Below are positions 1 through 9,612 of a stretch of DNA of 64,000 bases, in pieces. The notes beneath the pieces are model-generated. The model had not been told where the DNA came from. It did no database searches and was given only the letters and a program-made list of their open reading frames with translations. Source of the stretch: Leptotrichia wadei (lineage in GTDB: Bacteria > Fusobacteriota > Fusobacteriia > Fusobacteriales > Leptotrichiaceae); contig NZ_AP019829.2 in the NCBI RefSeq assembly GCF_007990545.2, positions 1,364,001-1,428,000 of the forward strand. Reading direction: 5' to 3'. Every line of letters begins with the position of its first letter. Position 1 is the first letter of the stretch. Position numbers and translations under genes: made by a program.

Positions 1-162
1 CAAAATTTTTCTATTTTTATAAAACTTGAATACTAAATTCTATTTAAAAAAAGTAAAAAAATACTTTATTTAATAACACGGAATCAACATTCCCATCAAA
101 TAATTAAGATATTATAAAATAAAAAAACTTTTTTCTCCTTTCAATATTTTTATTTTTTGGAT

Positions 163-192
163 AATAAAAAATGCTGATAATAAGCATCAGCA
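163..192 (-). terminator. Riboswitch terminator hairpin
   Basis: On the minus strand ATGCTGAT and ATCAGCAT form an 8-bp stem followed by TTTTTTATT. It is the likely expression platform of the lysine riboswitch about 70 bp upstream. Positions 1-162 contain no convincing ORF. Confidence 0.7.
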
Positions 193-259
193 TATAAAAC
201 ATATATCTAAAATTTTTTTATTATTTATATTAAAACTTAAAAATTTATATGAATTATAT

Positions 260-430
260 CTGACAGCTCCCCATTATCCCTTGATAATGACAGTTCTATG
301 GATATTCTCCATAGCCCCAGCAATAAAGACAGTCAATCCCTACGCTTCGGCAATTATTCCTTTCAACTTATTTCACAGAATCGACTTTTCTCCGTAAATT
401 TACTTTTAATAACTGCACCTCTATCACATA
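260..430 (-). ncRNA. Lysine riboswitch (L box)
   Basis: Read on the minus strand, this GC-richer island matches the lysine aptamer in order: GATAGAGGTGC, an AAAAGTA segment, GGAGAAAAGTCGATTCTGTG, GAAAGG, GCCGAAGCGTAGGG, GCTGGGGCTATGG, ACTGTC, and finally GGGGAGCTGTC. I compared it from memory with the Bacillus subtilis lysC leader, which shares the core blocks almost base for base. It lies between a strong promoter (440-468) and an intrinsic terminator (165-192), so it probably attenuates transcription when lysine is bound. The controlled gene must lie beyond the left edge of the window; it is likely a lysine transporter or biosynthesis gene, but it is not visible. Confidence 0.9.
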
Positions 431-439
431 ACTTCTATT

Positions 440-468
440 ATTATAACTAATTTTTTTAGATTTGTAAA
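440..468 (-). promoter_or_regulatory. Sigma-70 promoter of the lysine riboswitch
   Basis: On the minus strand TTTACA (463-468) and TATAAT (440-445) are separated by exactly 17 bp. Transcription would start about 7 bp downstream, just before the aptamer. Confidence 0.8.
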
Positions 469-589
469 GTGTTTTTCAAAATTTTAATATATTTTCATAT
501 TAAGTCTTTTCAACTTCAAATTTTACTAACCAAACTAAACAAAGAAAATCATAAGAAAAAAAATATTTTAAAATTTCTCAAAAAAATGC

Positions 590-627
590 TATAATAATAG
601 GATATAATAATTTTTTAAAGAAAGGAG
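590..627 (+). promoter_or_regulatory. Promoter -10 and RBS of the MATE gene
   Basis: TATAAT at 590-595 with a weak TTTAAA 17 bp upstream (567-572). AGGAG at 623-627 lies 15 bases before the ATG, which is a rather long spacing. Confidence 0.5.
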
Positions 628-642
628 AAAGAAAAAAAGAAA

Positions 643-2049
643 ATGAAAACAATATTTAAAACCCAATCTAATGAAGAACGCCGTGAGATGATTTTAAACG
701 GAAAAGTTATAAATACACTGCTTTTCCTATCCATCCCAACATTGCTAGTTGGAATTATTCAGGCGCTTATTCCACTTTCTGACAGTTTATTTCTAAACAG
801 GCTTACAAATGTTGAAGTGGCTAGTTCTGTTACATTTAGTCAGCCTGTATTAAATATTATGATTGCATTGTCGCAAGGGCTTGGAGTTGCTACTCTTGTT
901 ATGCTTGGAAGGCTTTATGGAAAAGGAAGAATGCTAGCTGTAAAGGAAACGATGCTGCAAATTTTTGTTTTTAGCTTTGTTATTGGACTTTTTATAATTC
1001 CAGTCTGTGTATTTTCAGCCTTTATAATTTCCAAATATACAACTGCTGAAATTCGTGATAATGTCTATATTTATATTGCTCTCTACTCACTTGTAATGCC
1101 TTTTGTATTTTTGGCTGCAATTTATAATTCATCGAAAAATGCGATTGGTCGACCTGAAGTTACATTTATTAGAATTTTTTTATTGTTAATTTTAAAAATA
1201 ATTTTTAATTCAATTTTTCTATATGTCTTAAAAATGGGGATTGTGGGTGCAGTAATGGCTTCGCTTTTTTCCTATATTGCAATCACAATCTGGATGTTTT
1301 ACGATTTATTTTTAAAAAATGGAGATGTCAAGCTGGATTTAAGAAATTATTCAATGAAACTGCCTATAATAAAAAGACTTCTAAATATCGGCTTTCCATC
1401 AATGTTAAACTATGCCTTCCTGTATCTTGGATTTTTCCTTATAAACAAAGAAATGGAAAAATTCGGTGCAATCGCCTTGAATGCACAAGGAATTGCCTCT
1501 AACATCAATGCAATCTGCTTTATTTTGCCATCTTCAATCGGAACTACAGTTTCTTCCATGATTAGCATAAATATGGGAACTGGAAATGTGAAGAAGTCTA
1601 AAGATGTGTTTAAAATTGGCTGGAGAACAGGAGCTATACTTTCTATTTTAACAATTATCCTTATTTTACCAATTTCAATGCCTCTTGTGCTAACTTTTAC
1701 AAAAGTTCCAAAAGTTATTGAAATCGCTGATAAGGCTTTGCACATTTACACATATTCGGTAATTGGATTTAGCATTTTTATGATTTCACAAGGAGTTTTT
1801 ATTGCACTTGGAAGAACAAAAGTTCCTTTAGTTATGTCTATTTTAAGAATATGGCTATTAAGATATATTTTTATCCTGGTAACTCAAAAATATCTTGGAC
1901 TTTACTCAATTTTCTGGGGAAATTTATTTTCAAATACATTGGCAGGTTTAATCTTCTTTATTTCTGTAAAAAGTATCGACTGGAAAAAAGGTTTTAAAAA
2001 TAAAGAAAGTAATTATATAAAATTACAAAAAAAATCTCTAGATAAGTAA
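643..2049 (+). CDS. MATE family efflux transporter
   Basis: This 468-residue inner-membrane protein has about twelve hydrophobic segments in two homologous halves and a lysine-rich cytoplasmic tail, the length and layout of the MATE (multidrug and toxic compound extrusion) family. Such proteins export cationic drugs or metabolites using a sodium or proton gradient. The N-terminal half carries the family-like SDSLFLNRL stretch after the first membrane segment. The gene stands alone, divergent from the lysine riboswitch and convergent with the PTS gene downstream, and has its own promoter and a shared terminator. Substrate cannot be told from sequence. A second, dissimilar MATE protein lies near 57 kb. 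Confidence 0.88.
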   Translation: MKTIFKTQSNEERREMILNGKVINTLLFLSIPTLLVGIIQALIPLSDSLFLNRLTNVEVASSVTFSQPVLNIMIALSQGLGVATLVMLGRLYGKGRMLAVKETMLQIFVFSFVIGLFIIPVCVFSAFIISKYTTAEIRDNVYIYIALYSLVMPFVFLAAIYNSSKNAIGRPEVTFIRIFLLLILKIIFNSIFLYVLKMGIVGAVMASLFSYIAITIWMFYDLFLKNGDVKLDLRNYSMKLPIIKRLLNIGFPSMLNYAFLYLGFFLINKEMEKFGAIALNAQGIASNINAICFILPSSIGTTVSSMISINMGTGNVKKSKDVFKIGWRTGAILSILTIILILPISMPLVLTFTKVPKVIEIADKALHIYTYSVIGFSIFMISQGVFIALGRTKVPLVMSILRIWLLRYIFILVTQKYLGLYSIFWGNLFSNTLAGLIFFISVKSIDWKKGFKNKESNYIKLQKKSLDK

Positions 2050-2079
2050 GAATTTTCTTGCTTAAATAGAGATTTTTTA
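2030..2079. terminator. Bidirectional terminator
   Basis: AAATCTCTA (2032-2040) pairs with TAGAGATTT (2067-2075), with an inner AAGTAAG/CTTGCTT pairing. T-runs flank it on both strands, so it can end both the MATE transcript and the convergent PTS transcript. Confidence 0.8.
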
Positions 2080-2096
2080 TTGATTCGAGATTAAAA

Positions 2097-2615
2097 TTAT
2101 TTTACAACATTCAATACAAGTGTTTCTCCAGCTACTGCTTTTCCAGATTCAACTGGATTTAATGAACTATAATCATCACTATTTGAAATTATTACTGGTG
2201 TAATAATTGATTTTGCATTTGCTTTTAAGAAGTCGTAATCATATTTAACAATTGGATCTCCTGCTTTTACTACTGCTCCTTCTTCTGCAATTCTTTCAAA
2301 CCCTTTTCCTTCAAGTTTAACTGTATCCATTCCAAGGTGCACGAAAATTTCAATTCCAGCAGGTGTTACAATACTAAAAGCATGGTTAGTATCAAATATT
2401 TTTTCTATTCTTCCAGAAGCTGGTGCAACCATCACACCTGATGCAGTTGGTTCAATCGCAACTCCATCTCCTATCATTTTTTGTGCAAAAACTTCATCAG
2501 GCACTTCTGACAAAGGTAGTAAATTTCCTGAAATAGGAGCTATTACTTTTCCATCAAATTCTTTTTTAACTTCTTCACCTTTGTTACCTTTTTTGAATAA
2601 ATCAAATAATCCCAT
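2097..2615 (-). CDS. crr: PTS glucose-type EIIA component
   Basis: This 172-residue cytoplasmic protein is a EIIA-Glc domain, which carries phosphate from HPr to the EIIB part of a sugar permease. The phosphorylated histidine is H93 in FVHLGMDTV, and its conserved partner is H78 in TNHAFSI. The C-terminal GKAVAGETLVL is also typical. Length equals that of the free-standing E. coli protein (about 169). A strong ribosome site (GGAGG) precedes the ATG. No permease or other PTS gene is nearby, so it probably serves permeases encoded elsewhere; whether it also has a regulatory role as in enteric bacteria cannot be seen. Confidence 0.93.
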   Translation of the reverse strand: MGLFDLFKKGNKGEEVKKEFDGKVIAPISGNLLPLSEVPDEVFAQKMIGDGVAIEPTASGVMVAPASGRIEKIFDTNHAFSIVTPAGIEIFVHLGMDTVKLEGKGFERIAEEGAVVKAGDPIVKYDYDFLKANAKSIITPVIISNSDDYSSLNPVESGKAVAGETLVLNVVK

Positions 2616-2662
2616 TTTAATTCCTCCAATTTATTTATTTATATTTTAATTATCTCATTTTA

Positions 2663-2691
2663 ATGTTACCACATATAATCAAATTAGTCAA
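2663..2691 (-). promoter_or_regulatory. Promoter of crr
   Basis: On the minus strand TTGACT (2686-2691) and TAACAT (2663-2668) are spaced by 17 bp, about 50 bases before the crr start. Confidence 0.65.
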
Positions 2692-2806
2692 ATTTTTCTT
2701 TTAATAATGAAGAAAAAATTTAGAAATGATTATCAAATGTTATAATAATGTTTCTTCAACTATTATTTTTCCAGTAATTTAACTATAACTTACTCTTTCA
2801 AAATAA

Positions 2807-4021
2807 TTAATCAACTAATACTGGATTAAAATCTTCAATCCAAGGCAATCCAAATTTATTTAATGCATCCATAAATGGATCTGGATTCATTTCTTCTACA
2901 TTAAACACCCCTGGTTTTTTCCATTCTCCAGTAAGCACCATTGCAGCCCCAATCATTGCTGGAACACCTGTTGTATAGGAAATCGCTTGTGAACTGACTT
3001 CCTTATAGCATTCTTGATGGTCGCATACATTATAAACATAGTAAGTTTTTTCAACTCCATCTTTTTTACCTCTAAAAATATTTCCAATATTAGTTTTACC
3101 TTTTGTTCTAGGTCCAAGTGAAGCTGGATCAGGCAATACTGCCGTCAAAAATTGTAATGGCACAATTTGTTTTCCTTCAAATTCTATCGGTTCAATTGAA
3201 GTCATTCCAACATTTTCAAGCACTTTCAAATGAGTTAGGTAACTTTGCCCAAAAGTCATAAAAAATCTGATTCTTTTAATTCCTTTAATATTTACAGCAA
3301 GTGATTCCAATTCTTCATGGTGCAATAAATACATATCTTTTTCACCAATTTGTGGAAAATTATATACTCTTTTAATTTCCATAGGTTCTGTTTCCACCCA
3401 TTTTCCATCTTCCCAGTAACTTCCGTTAGCAGTAACTTCCCTAATATTAATTTCAGGATTAAAATTTGTCGCAAACGGATAACCGTGATCTCCAGCATTT
3501 GCATCAAGAATATCAATATAATTTATTTCATCAAAATAATGCTTTTGTGCATATGCTGAAAATACTCCAGTAACACCTGGATCAAATCCACTTCCCAAAA
3601 TAGCCGTAATCCCAGCTTTTTCAAATTTTTCCTTATAAGCCCATTGCCATTTATACTCAAATTTGGCAGTATCTAACGGCTCATAGTTCGCTGTATCCAA
3701 ATAGTCAGTCTTAGTTTCCAGACAAGCATCCATAATTGTCAAATCTTGATACGGCAAAGCCACATTTATCACAATATCAGGCTTATATTCATTAATCAAT
3801 GCCACCAATTCAGGCACATTATTAGCATCCACCTGTGCAGTCTGAATTTCAATTCTTCCAGCATATTTGCTTTTTTCAATTCTTTCCTTAATTTCATCAC
3901 ATTTCGCCTTCGTACGGCTAGCAATCATAATCGAACTAAACACTTCTGAATTTTGTGCACACTTATGGCAAACTACATTCGATACTCCTCCAGCTCCAAT
4001 TACTAATGCTTTTTTTCCCAT
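2807..4021 (-). CDS. Carboxynorspermidine/saccharopine-type dehydrogenase
   Basis: The 404-residue protein begins with a Rossmann dinucleotide site (VIGAGGVSNVV, from residue 7) and has the saccharopine dehydrogenase fold throughout. Its length and the HxC-rich N terminus (VCHKCAQNSE) fit the subgroup of carboxynorspermidine dehydrogenases, which condense aspartate semialdehyde with a diamine to make carboxy(nor)spermidine for polyamine synthesis. The decarboxylase partner (NspC type) is not in the window, so the exact reaction is an inference; a lysine-pathway saccharopine dehydrogenase is the main alternative. It stands alone between crr and lon. Confidence 0.8.
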   Translation of the reverse strand: MGKKALVIGAGGVSNVVCHKCAQNSEVFSSIMIASRTKAKCDEIKERIEKSKYAGRIEIQTAQVDANNVPELVALINEYKPDIVINVALPYQDLTIMDACLETKTDYLDTANYEPLDTAKFEYKWQWAYKEKFEKAGITAILGSGFDPGVTGVFSAYAQKHYFDEINYIDILDANAGDHGYPFATNFNPEINIREVTANGSYWEDGKWVETEPMEIKRVYNFPQIGEKDMYLLHHEELESLAVNIKGIKRIRFFMTFGQSYLTHLKVLENVGMTSIEPIEFEGKQIVPLQFLTAVLPDPASLGPRTKGKTNIGNIFRGKKDGVEKTYYVYNVCDHQECYKEVSSQAISYTTGVPAMIGAAMVLTGEWKKPGVFNVEEMNPDPFMDALNKFGLPWIEDFNPVLVD

Positions 4022-4483
4022 TATTTTCGCCTCCTCAAATTTTATTCTATTTATTTTAAATTTAATTTATAAATTTTTTCCCAATAATATTATACTTTAA
4101 AATTTTTATTCTGTAAATTATTTTTTTTACTTTTTCATTATTTTTATAAAAAATGGAATGAATTTTAAATGATAATAAATCTACTTTATTCCTCGATCTT
4201 TACAATACATGTTTAATTATTTCTAGAATAGAATAGTTCTTTTAGCTTGATTTCACAATCATTTTATATAATTTTTTAATAACAGGAAACAAATAAAAAA
4301 AAGATAAAGAAGAAATAAAGTATAAAAAAGCAGCTTGAAAAAAAGTAAATAAATAAAGGTTTTTTGGCCATAATAAAAACCTCCAAATATTATATAGTTA
4401 TTTTACCATATATTATTTAGAGATTTATGCAGGAATTTTTATACATCTGAATCTTCAGTTTTACCTAATTAATATTTTTTAAT
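4022..4483. other. 460-bp AT-rich gap upstream of the lon 3' end
   Basis: Apart from the possible 31-codon ORF listed separately, I see only A+T-rich sequence with short A and T runs and no RNA gene or clear repeat. Confidence 0.4.
4276..4371 (-). CDS. Possible small membrane protein, 31 aa
   Basis: An ATG at 4371 opens a 31-codon frame ending in TAA at 4276. It is preceded by GGAGG nine bases upstream and a TATAAT-like box just before that. The product starts MAKKP and then is one uninterrupted hydrophobic, Phe-rich stretch, as expected for a single-span membrane peptide. I do not recognise it. The ribosome site speaks for a real gene; the extreme T-richness, which yields Phe/Leu codons by chance, speaks against it. 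A hairpin (AGGTTTTT/AAAAACCT) covers the start codon region and could limit translation. Confidence 0.35.
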   Translation of the reverse strand: MAKKPLFIYFFSSCFFILYFFFIFFLFVSCY

Positions 4484-6832
4484 TTATTTCTTTTTTATAA
4501 CTTTTTTAACTTCCTTGTTTACAAAAACAATCTTTTTCACATCATCATAAGTTTTTGCAAAATAGAATTTCATCTGATCTGCAATTTCCTTTGGCAATTC
4601 CTCTGTGTCAACTTTGTTGTCAAAAGGAAGCACAACATCTCTTATACCAACTCTGTGAGCTCCAATTACTTTTTCCTTAATTCCACCAACTGCCAGAACC
4701 TCTCCAGTAATTGTAATTTCTCCGGTCATTGCCACATCCTGTCTAACTTCTTTATTTGTCAATACTGAAATTATTGCTGTTGTAATTGTAATTCCTGCTG
4801 ACGGTCCATCTTTGGGCACTGCTCCTTCTGGAAAGTGTAAATGAACATCGGTTGTTTCATTGAATTTTTCTTTTATTCCAAGTTCATTTTTTATGTGCCT
4901 TACGTAAGAATATGCCACTCTAGCTGATTCCTTCATTACATCTCCCAGTTTCCCAGTAAGTTGCAATACACCTTTTCCTTCCATTTTTACCGCCTGCACT
5001 TCCAGAGTTGTTCCTCCAACCGCTGTCCATGCAAGTCCATTTACAACACCGATTTTACCTTCTTTTTCTTTAACTTTATCAATTCTAAATTTGGCATTTC
5101 CTAAATATTTCTTGACTTTTGCTTCAGAAACAGAAATTTTCTTGCTGTCAGATTTTGATAAAAGTATTTCCTTTGCTATTTTTCTGAACAATTTACCAAT
5201 TTCTCTTCGTAAATTTCTCACTCCAGCTTCTCTTGTGTACTCGTTTATAATTTTCATAACTGCTTTATCAGAAAATGAAATTTTAAAGTCTTTTAATCCA
5301 TTTTCTTCCTGTGTTTGAGGAATTAAATATTTTTTAGCAATATTTAATTTTTCAAATTCTGTGTATGATTCGATTGAAATAATTTCCATTCTATCACGAA
5401 GTGGTCCTGGAATTCCACCCAAATCATTTGCTGTACAAATAAAGAACACATTTGACAAGTCAAAAGTATGATCAATGTAGTGATCTTCAAATGAATTATT
5501 TTGTGCAGGATCTAGAACTTCCAGCATTGCTGAAGCAGGATCTCCTCTAAAGTCAGAAGCCATTTTGTCAATTTCATCAAATAACATTACTGGATTATTT
5601 ACACCAACTTGTTTCAATGAATTTATGATTCTTCCAGGCATTGCTCCTACATAAGTTCTTCTATGTCCACGAATTTCAGCTTCATCTCTTACTCCACCAA
5701 GTGAAATTCTTGTAAATTTTCTGTTCATTGAACGGGCTACCGAATGTGCAAGTGATGTTTTACCCACACCTGGAGGCCCTACAAGACAAATGATCGAACC
5801 TTTTAATGTCTTATTTAATTTTTTGATTGCCAGAAATTCTAAAATTCTTTCTTTTACTTCTTCCAATCCATAATGATCTTCATTCAGAATTTTTTCAGCT
5901 TTTTTAATATCAATTTCATCACTAGTAGAAACTTCCCAAGGTAATTCAAGCACAGTTTCAATATATGTTCTAATTACTGAAGATTCTGCAGAAAAATCAG
6001 GCATTTTTTTCATCCTTGAAAGCTCTTTCACCAATTTATCCTTCAAATCCTGAGGAATTTTAGCATCTTTTACTCTTTGATCAAGTTCCTCCAATTCCTC
6101 GTCAGAATCCGTTCCTTCTCCCATTTCTTCACGCATTACCTTAATTTTTTCACGTAAATAATAGTTTTTCTGAACTTCTGCCATTTGTTCTTTTACACGA
6201 TTTTCAATTTCTCTTTCAAGCATAAATATTTCAATTTCTCTTTCAAGTATACTTAAAATCTTATAAGCTCTCTCTTCCACATCCAACGTTTCAAGCAGCC
6301 CTTGCTTCACATCTGTCGCAATCATAAGGTTAGTACAGATTAAATCAAAAACTTTGTCAATACTGCTAATTTCCTTTAGATTATAAATAATATCAGGCAA
6401 TACTTTATTAGTTTTTTTAGCATATTTTGAAAATTCATCAATAACTTTACGCTTCAAAGCCTCAGCCTTACTTTCATCAATTGGTTTTGAAAAAATTTCT
6501 TCATATTCAGCATAATCAACACCATTTTTATCTTTTGAAAATTGATTAATCAAAACTCTGTGTTTAGCTTCAACTAATACTTTTACGTTTCCATTTGGCA
6601 TTTTTACTGTTTGTATAATATGAACTAAAACTCCAGTTTCATAAACATCTTCTGGAAATTTTGGCTCTTCAATATTTGCATCCTTTTGCGACGTAAGAAC
6701 TAGTTTATTGTCAAATCTCGCAACTGCTTCTTCAAGACTTTTCAAACTTGACTGCCTTCCGATAAAAATCGGAGTTACAACACCTGGAAATACAACTAAT
6801 TCTCTTGTAGCTATAAACGGTTTATTTTGCAT
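4484..6832 (-). CDS. lon: ATP-dependent protease Lon
   Basis: Lon degrades misfolded and regulatory proteins in the cytoplasm. The 782-residue chain shows, in order, the N-terminal substrate-binding LAN domain, a coiled-coil region (about 195-280), an AAA+ module with Walker [10 protein letters not shown] near residue 352, and a protease domain with the catalytic serine in PKDGPSAG and the catalytic lysine in [13 protein letters not shown] place the start at 6832 ([12 protein letters not shown]): an in-frame ATG five codons earlier would put the ribosome site AAGGGG inside the gene. It ends the tig-clpP-clpX-lon block but is separated from clpX by 227 bp. No CIRCE-type operator was seen upstream. 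Confidence 0.96.
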   Translation of the reverse strand: MQNKPFIATRELVVFPGVVTPIFIGRQSSLKSLEEAVARFDNKLVLTSQKDANIEEPKFPEDVYETGVLVHIIQTVKMPNGNVKVLVEAKHRVLINQFSKDKNGVDYAEYEEIFSKPIDESKAEALKRKVIDEFSKYAKKTNKVLPDIIYNLKEISSIDKVFDLICTNLMIATDVKQGLLETLDVEERAYKILSILEREIEIFMLEREIENRVKEQMAEVQKNYYLREKIKVMREEMGEGTDSDEELEELDQRVKDAKIPQDLKDKLVKELSRMKKMPDFSAESSVIRTYIETVLELPWEVSTSDEIDIKKAEKILNEDHYGLEEVKERILEFLAIKKLNKTLKGSIICLVGPPGVGKTSLAHSVARSMNRKFTRISLGGVRDEAEIRGHRRTYVGAMPGRIINSLKQVGVNNPVMLFDEIDKMASDFRGDPASAMLEVLDPAQNNSFEDHYIDHTFDLSNVFFICTANDLGGIPGPLRDRMEIISIESYTEFEKLNIAKKYLIPQTQEENGLKDFKISFSDKAVMKIINEYTREAGVRNLRREIGKLFRKIAKEILLSKSDSKKISVSEAKVKKYLGNAKFRIDKVKEKEGKIGVVNGLAWTAVGGTTLEVQAVKMEGKGVLQLTGKLGDVMKESARVAYSYVRHIKNELGIKEKFNETTDVHLHFPEGAVPKDGPSAGITITTAIISVLTNKEVRQDVAMTGEITITGEVLAVGGIKEKVIGAHRVGIRDVVLPFDNKVDTEELPKEIADQMKFYFAKTYDDVKKIVFVNKEVKKVIKKK

Positions 6833-7059
6833 AATTTCCCCTTTCATACTTTATATTAAATCCTATTTAGACATTTAAATTTAACAAATATATAGTTTAT
6901 ATCCAATAATTTATTTTTTTATTCTAACTTACTTTAAAATGTTTATTATACTAACATTTTAAGTCCGTATAATTTTTTTGAATATCTCTATCTATAAGAC
7001 AGTATTAAATAAATAAATTTATATTTTTTCTATATTTTTAAATAATTCAAATAATTTTA

Positions 7060-8289
7060 CTATTCGACAATCACTTTATTCTTATCTGTAACAGCTTCCT
7101 TCGTAATTATCACTTTCTTAACATTATCTTTTGATGGAATTTCATACATTAAGTCAGTCATAACACTTTCAATAATCGAACGAAGTCCTCTCGCTCCAAT
7201 TTTTCTCTTTAGTGCCAACTGTGCAATCTCAACAATCGCATCTTTATCAAATTCCAAATCCACATTTTCCATTTCAAAATATTTCTTATATTGTTTAACA
7301 AGTGAATTTTTAGGTTCTGTCAATATTTTAATCATGGCCTCTTCATCAAGCCCATGAAGTGCTGTAATTACAGGCAACCGTCCAATTAACTCTGGAATTA
7401 ACCCAAATTTTATCAAATCTTCAGGCAATACATTTTCAAACAAAGTTAAGTCATCTAATTTAGTCTTATTTGTTTCCAGCCCAAATCCAACTCTTTTTTC
7501 ATTAACTCTATCTTTAACCTTTGCTTCCAGCCCTTCAAATGCCCCACCAACGATAAATAAAATATCCTTCGTATTAATTTCAATCATTTCCTGATTAGGA
7601 TGTTTTCTCCCACCTTGAGGCGGCACACTTGCAACAGTCCCTTCGATAATTTTAAGTAATGCCTGCTGAACTCCTTCACCAGAAACATCCCGTGTAATTG
7701 ACATATTTTCTGATTTTCTCGCAATTTTATCAATTTCATCAATATAAATAATTCCGTGTTCTGCCGCTTCAATATCGTAATCTGCAGCTTTTATCAATTT
7801 TAAAAGTACATTTTCCACATCATCCCCGACATATCCAGCTTCTGTCAACGTTGTCGCATCTGCAATCGCCAGAGGTACATTCAATGTTTTTGCTAATGTC
7901 TGTGCAAGCAAAGTTTTCCCACTTCCAGTAGGCCCTACCAGCAGCACATTAGATTTTTGAAGCTCCACATCATCATCTGTTTTTTTCTGCTGTTTATGCG
8001 TTATTCTTTTAAAATGATTATAAACCGCCACAGATAAAACTTTTTTAGGCTGCTCCTGTCCGATAATATATTCATCAAGTTTAGCCTTTATTTCTTTAGG
8101 CTTTAACAACGTAATTTCCCTATTCTGTTCATTTTTATCATACTCTCTAAAACTGTCCAATAATTCTGCGCTGTCTTCTATACATTCATTACAAATAAAT
8201 ACATCATCCTCTTCTGGACTCTGTACCAATCTTTCCACTTCATCTTCTTCTCTTCCACAAAATGAACAGTAATTTTTTTTCTTTGCCAA
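7060..8289 (-). CDS. clpX: Clp protease ATPase subunit ClpX
   Basis: ClpX is the hexameric unfoldase that feeds substrates to ClpP. The N-terminal zinc-binding domain is intact, with Cys8, Cys11, Cys33 and Cys36. The AAA+ core has Walker A GPTGSGKT near residue 118, a DEIDK Walker B and the [13 protein letters not shown] region. At 409 residues it has the family length. It follows clpP in the same direction, but 441 bp of palindrome-containing DNA separates them, so it may have its own promoter rather than being strictly co-transcribed. Confidence 0.97.
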   Translation of the reverse strand: MAKKKNYCSFCGREEDEVERLVQSPEEDDVFICNECIEDSAELLDSFREYDKNEQNREITLLKPKEIKAKLDEYIIGQEQPKKVLSVAVYNHFKRITHKQQKKTDDDVELQKSNVLLVGPTGSGKTLLAQTLAKTLNVPLAIADATTLTEAGYVGDDVENVLLKLIKAADYDIEAAEHGIIYIDEIDKIARKSENMSITRDVSGEGVQQALLKIIEGTVASVPPQGGRKHPNQEMIEINTKDILFIVGGAFEGLEAKVKDRVNEKRVGFGLETNKTKLDDLTLFENVLPEDLIKFGLIPELIGRLPVITALHGLDEEAMIKILTEPKNSLVKQYKKYFEMENVDLEFDKDAIVEIAQLALKRKIGARGLRSIIESVMTDLMYEIPSKDNVKKVIITKEAVTDKNKVIVE

Positions 8290-8730
8290 TATTTTTCACC
8301 TCATTTTTCCTTTAAAATTTATACTTTTACCTATATTTAATTAAAAATCTCTTATTTTATTATAATAAGCAAAATTTCGTTAAAAGAAAAAGAACTGTTT
8401 GAGCTTTTGTAAAAAATTTTAAATTATATACATTTATTTATACCAAAATAACCTCTATTCAAAAGCGAGTTTTCTTTTTCTTTTATAAGAAAGTTTTGCG
8501 TAAAGTGGGGATAGTTCGTAGAACTTTCGCCTTAATCTTAAGAAAGCAATAAATTATTTATATCATAATAATTTTTATTGCGAAATATGGGTATGGCGTC
8601 TGATACCCTTGCTTAAAATAAACTAGAAATAAATAATACATAAAAATTATTATTAATTAAGTAAATTAAAACACTTATAATTAAAATCATTTTTAGTAAA
8701 TTATTCAATCATAGTTTCTTTTGCAAATAA
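8290..8730. other. 441-bp clpP-clpX intergenic region
   Basis: No ORF with a ribosome site is visible. It holds a stem GCG-AAAGT/ACTTT-CGC (8498-8506 with 8523-8530) and the nested palindrome at 8566-8652 described separately. The rest is plain AT-rich sequence in which the clpX promoter presumably lies. Confidence 0.5.
8566..8652. repeat. Nested palindromic element, copy A
   Basis: Outer arms TAATAATTTTTAT (8566-8578) and ATAAAAATTATTA (8640-8652) are exact inverted copies of 13 bp. They enclose an inner hairpin GGGTAT/ATACCC (8589-8594 with 8603-8608) followed by TTGCTTAAAATA. The inner hairpin plus TTGCTT resembles the centre of the element at 9351-9461. Confidence 0.55.
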
Positions 8731-9306
8731 TTACAATATTTTATCAATCAATCCGTAATTTACAGCTTCTTCTGGCGACATAAAGTTGTCTCTTTCAGTA
8801 TCTGCATAGATTTCTTCTACCGATTTTCCAGTCGCTTCTGATAAAATTTTACTTGTAATTTCTTTCATTCTTTCGATTTCTTTTGCTTGAATCTGAATAT
8901 CTGTCGCTTGTCCTCTTGCTCCACCTAATGGCTGATGAATCATTATTCTTGAATTTGGCAATGAGTATCTTTTTCCTTTTGCTCCTGCTGACAACAATAC
9001 TGCTCCCATACTTGCCGCTTGTCCTACGCAAACTGTAGAAACATCACTTTTAATGTGACGCATTGTATCATAAATTGCAAGTCCAGCTGTAATTACTCCA
9101 CCTGGGCTATTTATATACATGACAATATCCTTTTCATTATCCTGTGCATCCAAGAATAGCAGCTGTGCAACAATCGCATTTGCCATCCCATCTTCAACTT
9201 CTCCACTTACAAAAATTATTCTATCCTTCAAAAGTCTTGAATAAATATCATAACTTCTTTCCCCACGTCCATCATTTTCAATAACTACTGGACTATATAC
9301 TGACAT
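8731..9306 (-). CDS. clpP: ATP-dependent Clp protease proteolytic subunit
   Basis: ClpP forms the double-heptameric proteolytic chamber that works with ClpX. The 191-residue sequence has the complete catalytic triad: Ser99 in [11 protein letters not shown], His124 in [10 protein letters not shown] and Asp173 in ERDNFMS. The start is preceded by GGAGG seven bases upstream. It lies between tig and clpX on the same strand, the classical bacterial order, but both flanks carry palindromic elements, which is unusual for this cluster. Confidence 0.97.
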   Translation of the reverse strand: MSVYSPVVIENDGRGERSYDIYSRLLKDRIIFVSGEVEDGMANAIVAQLLFLDAQDNEKDIVMYINSPGGVITAGLAIYDTMRHIKSDVSTVCVGQAASMGAVLLSAGAKGKRYSLPNSRIMIHQPLGGARGQATDIQIQAKEIERMKEITSKILSEATGKSVEEIYADTERDNFMSPEEAVNYGLIDKIL

Positions 9307-9612
9307 ATTATTTCCTCCTCTTTCTATAAATTTTTCTTTTATTTTATTATTAGATATGTTCGATAACCTAAGTTTTTTTATCTATACAAGGGGTCAAGAC
9401 CCCTTGCTTCAAGATATTTATTTTATTAAATCTAAGTTTGTATAGTTATCGAACAGGTCTATTTTTTTATTTTCTTTGTTATTAAATATGCTTGTTATCC
9501 CAATTCTTTTTATTTTTACAAAATAGTGAAAAAGAATTTCGCAATAAACTATTTTATCACAAAATTCTTCTAAAATCAAAATATTCTTTTTAATCTGTAA
9601 TTTAAAAAATTA
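9307..9612. other. 306-bp tig-clpP intergenic region
   Basis: No gene is seen. Its centre is the palindromic element at 9351-9461; the remainder is AT-rich. Confidence 0.5.
9351..9461. repeat. Nested palindromic element, copy B
   Basis: Outer arms TAGATATGTTCGATAAC (9351-9367) and GTTATCGAACAGGTCTA (9445-9461) are inverted copies matching at 15 of 17 positions. At the centre is a perfect 9-bp palindrome CAAGGGGTC/GACCCCTTG with a two-base centre (9387-9406), followed by TTGCTTCAAGATA. A secondary inverted pair CTATACAA/TTGTATAG sits between arm and core. There is no T-run after the core, so it is not an ordinary terminator. Confidence 0.7.

Noticed and set aside
1410-1745. 111-codon minus-strand ORF inside the first MATE gene
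   Set aside because: It overlaps a clear transporter gene on the other strand and has no recognisable motif.
6833-7059. CIRCE heat-shock operator before lon
   Set aside because: No TTAGCACTC/GAGTGCTAA pair is present here or before tig and clpP.
9387-9406. GC-rich palindrome as a Rho-independent terminator of tig
   Set aside because: No T-run follows on either strand and the hairpin is nested in larger inverted arms, so a repeat element explains it better.
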